Source: CAWAYH01 sp963786195 (GTDB taxonomy: Bacteria > Acidobacteriota > Vicinamibacteria > Vicinamibacterales > 2-12-FULL-66-21). From it: a stretch of 64,000 nt of DNA. The position numbers and the translations under genes were made by a program. The DNA lies in assembly GCA_963786195.1 (NCBI GenBank), contig CAWAYH010000011.1, positions 620,001 through 684,000 on the forward strand, written 5' to 3'. Below, one piece after another: positions 62,906 through 64,000 of this stretch; within the stretch, counting starts at the first letter, position 1, and every line of letters starts with the position of its first letter. Under the pieces are notes generated by a model. The model searched no databases, had not been told where the DNA came from, and saw only the letters and a program-made list of their open reading frames with translations.

Positions 62906-62973
62906 CCGGCCGCCGGTTCCGGCTCATCGCGCTGACACCCAGGTTCGGAGAATCGCCCGTCTGACAGACAGCA

Positions 62974-64000
62974 ATGCCCAAACGCACAGACATCCACCGC
63001 ATCCTCGTCATCGGTTCCGGCCCCATCGTCATCGGCCAGGCGTGTGAGTTCGACTATTCGGGGACGCAGGCCTGCAAGGCGCTCCGCGACGAAGGCCTCG
63101 AGGTCATCCTGGTCAACAGCAACCCGGCGACCATCATGACGGACCCGGAGATCGCCGATCGGACGTACGTCGAGCCGCTGACTCCGGAGGTCCTGGCGGC
63201 CATCATCGAACGCGAGAAGCCTGACGCGTTACTGCCGACCGTCGGCGGTCAGACGGCGCTGAACCTGGCCGTGGCGCTCGGCGAGAACGGCACGCTCGCG
63301 AAGTTCGGCGTGGAGCTCATCGGCGCGTCGGTCGAAGCGATCAAAGTCGCCGAGGACCGGCTGCAGTTTCGCGAAGCCATGCGCTCGATCGGTGCGGACG
63401 TGCCGGAGAGTTTCTACGTCCGCTCGCTCGACGAGGCGCTGGCGTCCGTGGGCGACACCGGGCTCAGTTTTCCCGTGATTATCCGTCCGTCGTTCACGCT
63501 GGGCGGCGTCGGTGGCGGAATCGCCTACAACATCGAGGAGTTCCGCGAGCTGGTGGGACGCGGCCTCGATTTCAGCCCGGTGCACGAGGTCCTGCTCGAG
63601 GAGTCGGTGATCGGCTGGAAGGAATTCGAGCTCGAGGTCATGCGCGACCGGGCGGACAACTTCGTCGTCATCTGCTCGATCGAGAACGTCGATCCCATGG
63701 GGGTGCACACGGGCGACAGCATTACCGTCGCGCCGGCGCTCACGCTGACCGACAAGGAATACCAGCGGATGCGGGATCTCGCGCGGCGCATCATCCGCCG
63801 CGTCGGTGTGGAGACCGGCGGATCGAACATCCAGTTCGCGATCAACCCGGAGGACGGCCGCATCATCGTCATCGAGATGAACCCCCGCGTGTCGCGGTCG
63901 TCCGCGCTCGCGTCCAAGGCCACCGGGTTTCCGATCGCGAAAATCGCCGCGAAGCTTGCCCTCGGCTACCACCTCGACGAGATTCCGAACGACATCACCC
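62974..64000 (+). CDS. carB: Carbamoyl-phosphate synthase large subunit, 3' end off window
   Basis: Catalytic subunit that makes carbamoyl phosphate. ATG 62974 gives MPKRTDIHRILVIGSGPIVIGQACEFDYSG, the conserved N-terminus, followed by NSNPATIMTDPEIADRTY, VGGQTALNLAV, RPSFTLGGVGGGIAYN, ENVDPMGVHTGDSITVAP and MNPRVSRSSALASKATGFPIAKIAAKLALG, all hallmarks of the first ATP-grasp domain. Only the first 342 codons are in the window. The order carA-carB is standard. Confidence 0.97.
   Translation, partial: MPKRTDIHRILVIGSGPIVIGQACEFDYSGTQACKALRDEGLEVILVNSNPATIMTDPEIADRTYVEPLTPEVLAAIIEREKPDALLPTVGGQTALNLAVALGENGTLAKFGVELIGASVEAIKVAEDRLQFREAMRSIGADVPESFYVRSLDEALASVGDTGLSFPVIIRPSFTLGGVGGGIAYNIEEFRELVGRGLDFSPVHEVLLEESVIGWKEFELEVMRDRADNFVVICSIENVDPMGVHTGDSITVAPALTLTDKEYQRMRDLARRIIRRVGVETGGSNIQFAINPEDGRIIVIEMNPRVSRSSALASKATGFPIAKIAAKLALGYHLDEIPNDIT

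Overview
The window reads as a chromosomal segment of an Acidobacteriota bacterium, most likely class Vicinamibacteria (subdivision 6). That placement is inferred from very high GC, an acidobacterial-type VWA protein, a carboxypeptidase-regulatory/TonB-dependent receptor, a BshC bacillithiol enzyme, PEGA and TonB_C kinase-like proteins, and several families of short dispersed palindromic repeats. I saw no rRNA, tRNA, CRISPR array, transposase or prophage gene. No gene-free stretch exceeds about 300 bp.

Layout. 1-2.6 kb: a sulfur-uptake-like group on the minus strand (Rrf2 regulator, OprO/P porin, sulfate-binding protein cut by the left edge). 2.8-10.3 kb: a DUF218 membrane protein, then leuS, a SCO1/CusF fusion, a BNR protein, lptE and holA on the plus strand, meeting rpsT head-on. 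10.4-13.7 kb: two hypothetical proteins, an Hsp15-like S4 protein, a repeat cluster and a carbamoyltransferase. 13.7-30.1 kb: a long minus-strand array with a complete tad/Flp pilus locus (two Flp pilins, TadV, TadE, CpaB, secretin, TadG, TadZ, TadA, TadB, TadC). It is preceded by two PilZ-like proteins, a DUF192 protein and a sigma-54 activator, and followed by a 31-aa membrane peptide, a tandem-VWA protein and a TonB_C protein. 30.1-35.1 kb: a secreted sugar dehydrogenase with PKD and LamG domains, a ParB-like/degenerate histidine-kinase fusion and a lytic transglycosylase. 35.3-41.7 kb: alaS, recX, pilT, ilvE and a Ser/Thr kinase. 41.8-46.3 kb: rsmE opposite the heat-shock operon hrcA-grpE-dnaJ-prmA, with a CIRCE operator. 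46.3-52 kb: an amidohydrolase, an XdhC-like protein, a PPIC foldase and a class A penicillin-binding protein. 52.2-64 kb: a TonB-dependent receptor, an NHL lipoprotein, argH, bshC (minus strand), a pseudokinase-PEGA protein, carA and the start of carB.

Many genes carry single-base frameshifts, concentrated at about 15.6-28.6 kb, 43-54 kb and 59.8-61.2 kb, while long stretches such as 28.7-42.6 and 55-59.5 kb look clean. Universally essential genes are hit (leuS, dnaJ, grpE), so most are probably sequencing or assembly errors. I annotate these genes as one CDS each and state the breaks.

The most interesting items are: the ParB-like/degenerate HATPase fusion interrupted in frame by a palindromic repeat; repeats sitting at convergent gene junctions; two proteins built on kinase-like remnants (pseudokinase-PEGA and TonB_C); a 31-aa membrane peptide in the tad operon with a near-perfect ribosome binding site; a shared 14-bp site in front of the Rrf2 gene and the porin; and repeated evidence for leaderless or near-leaderless starts.
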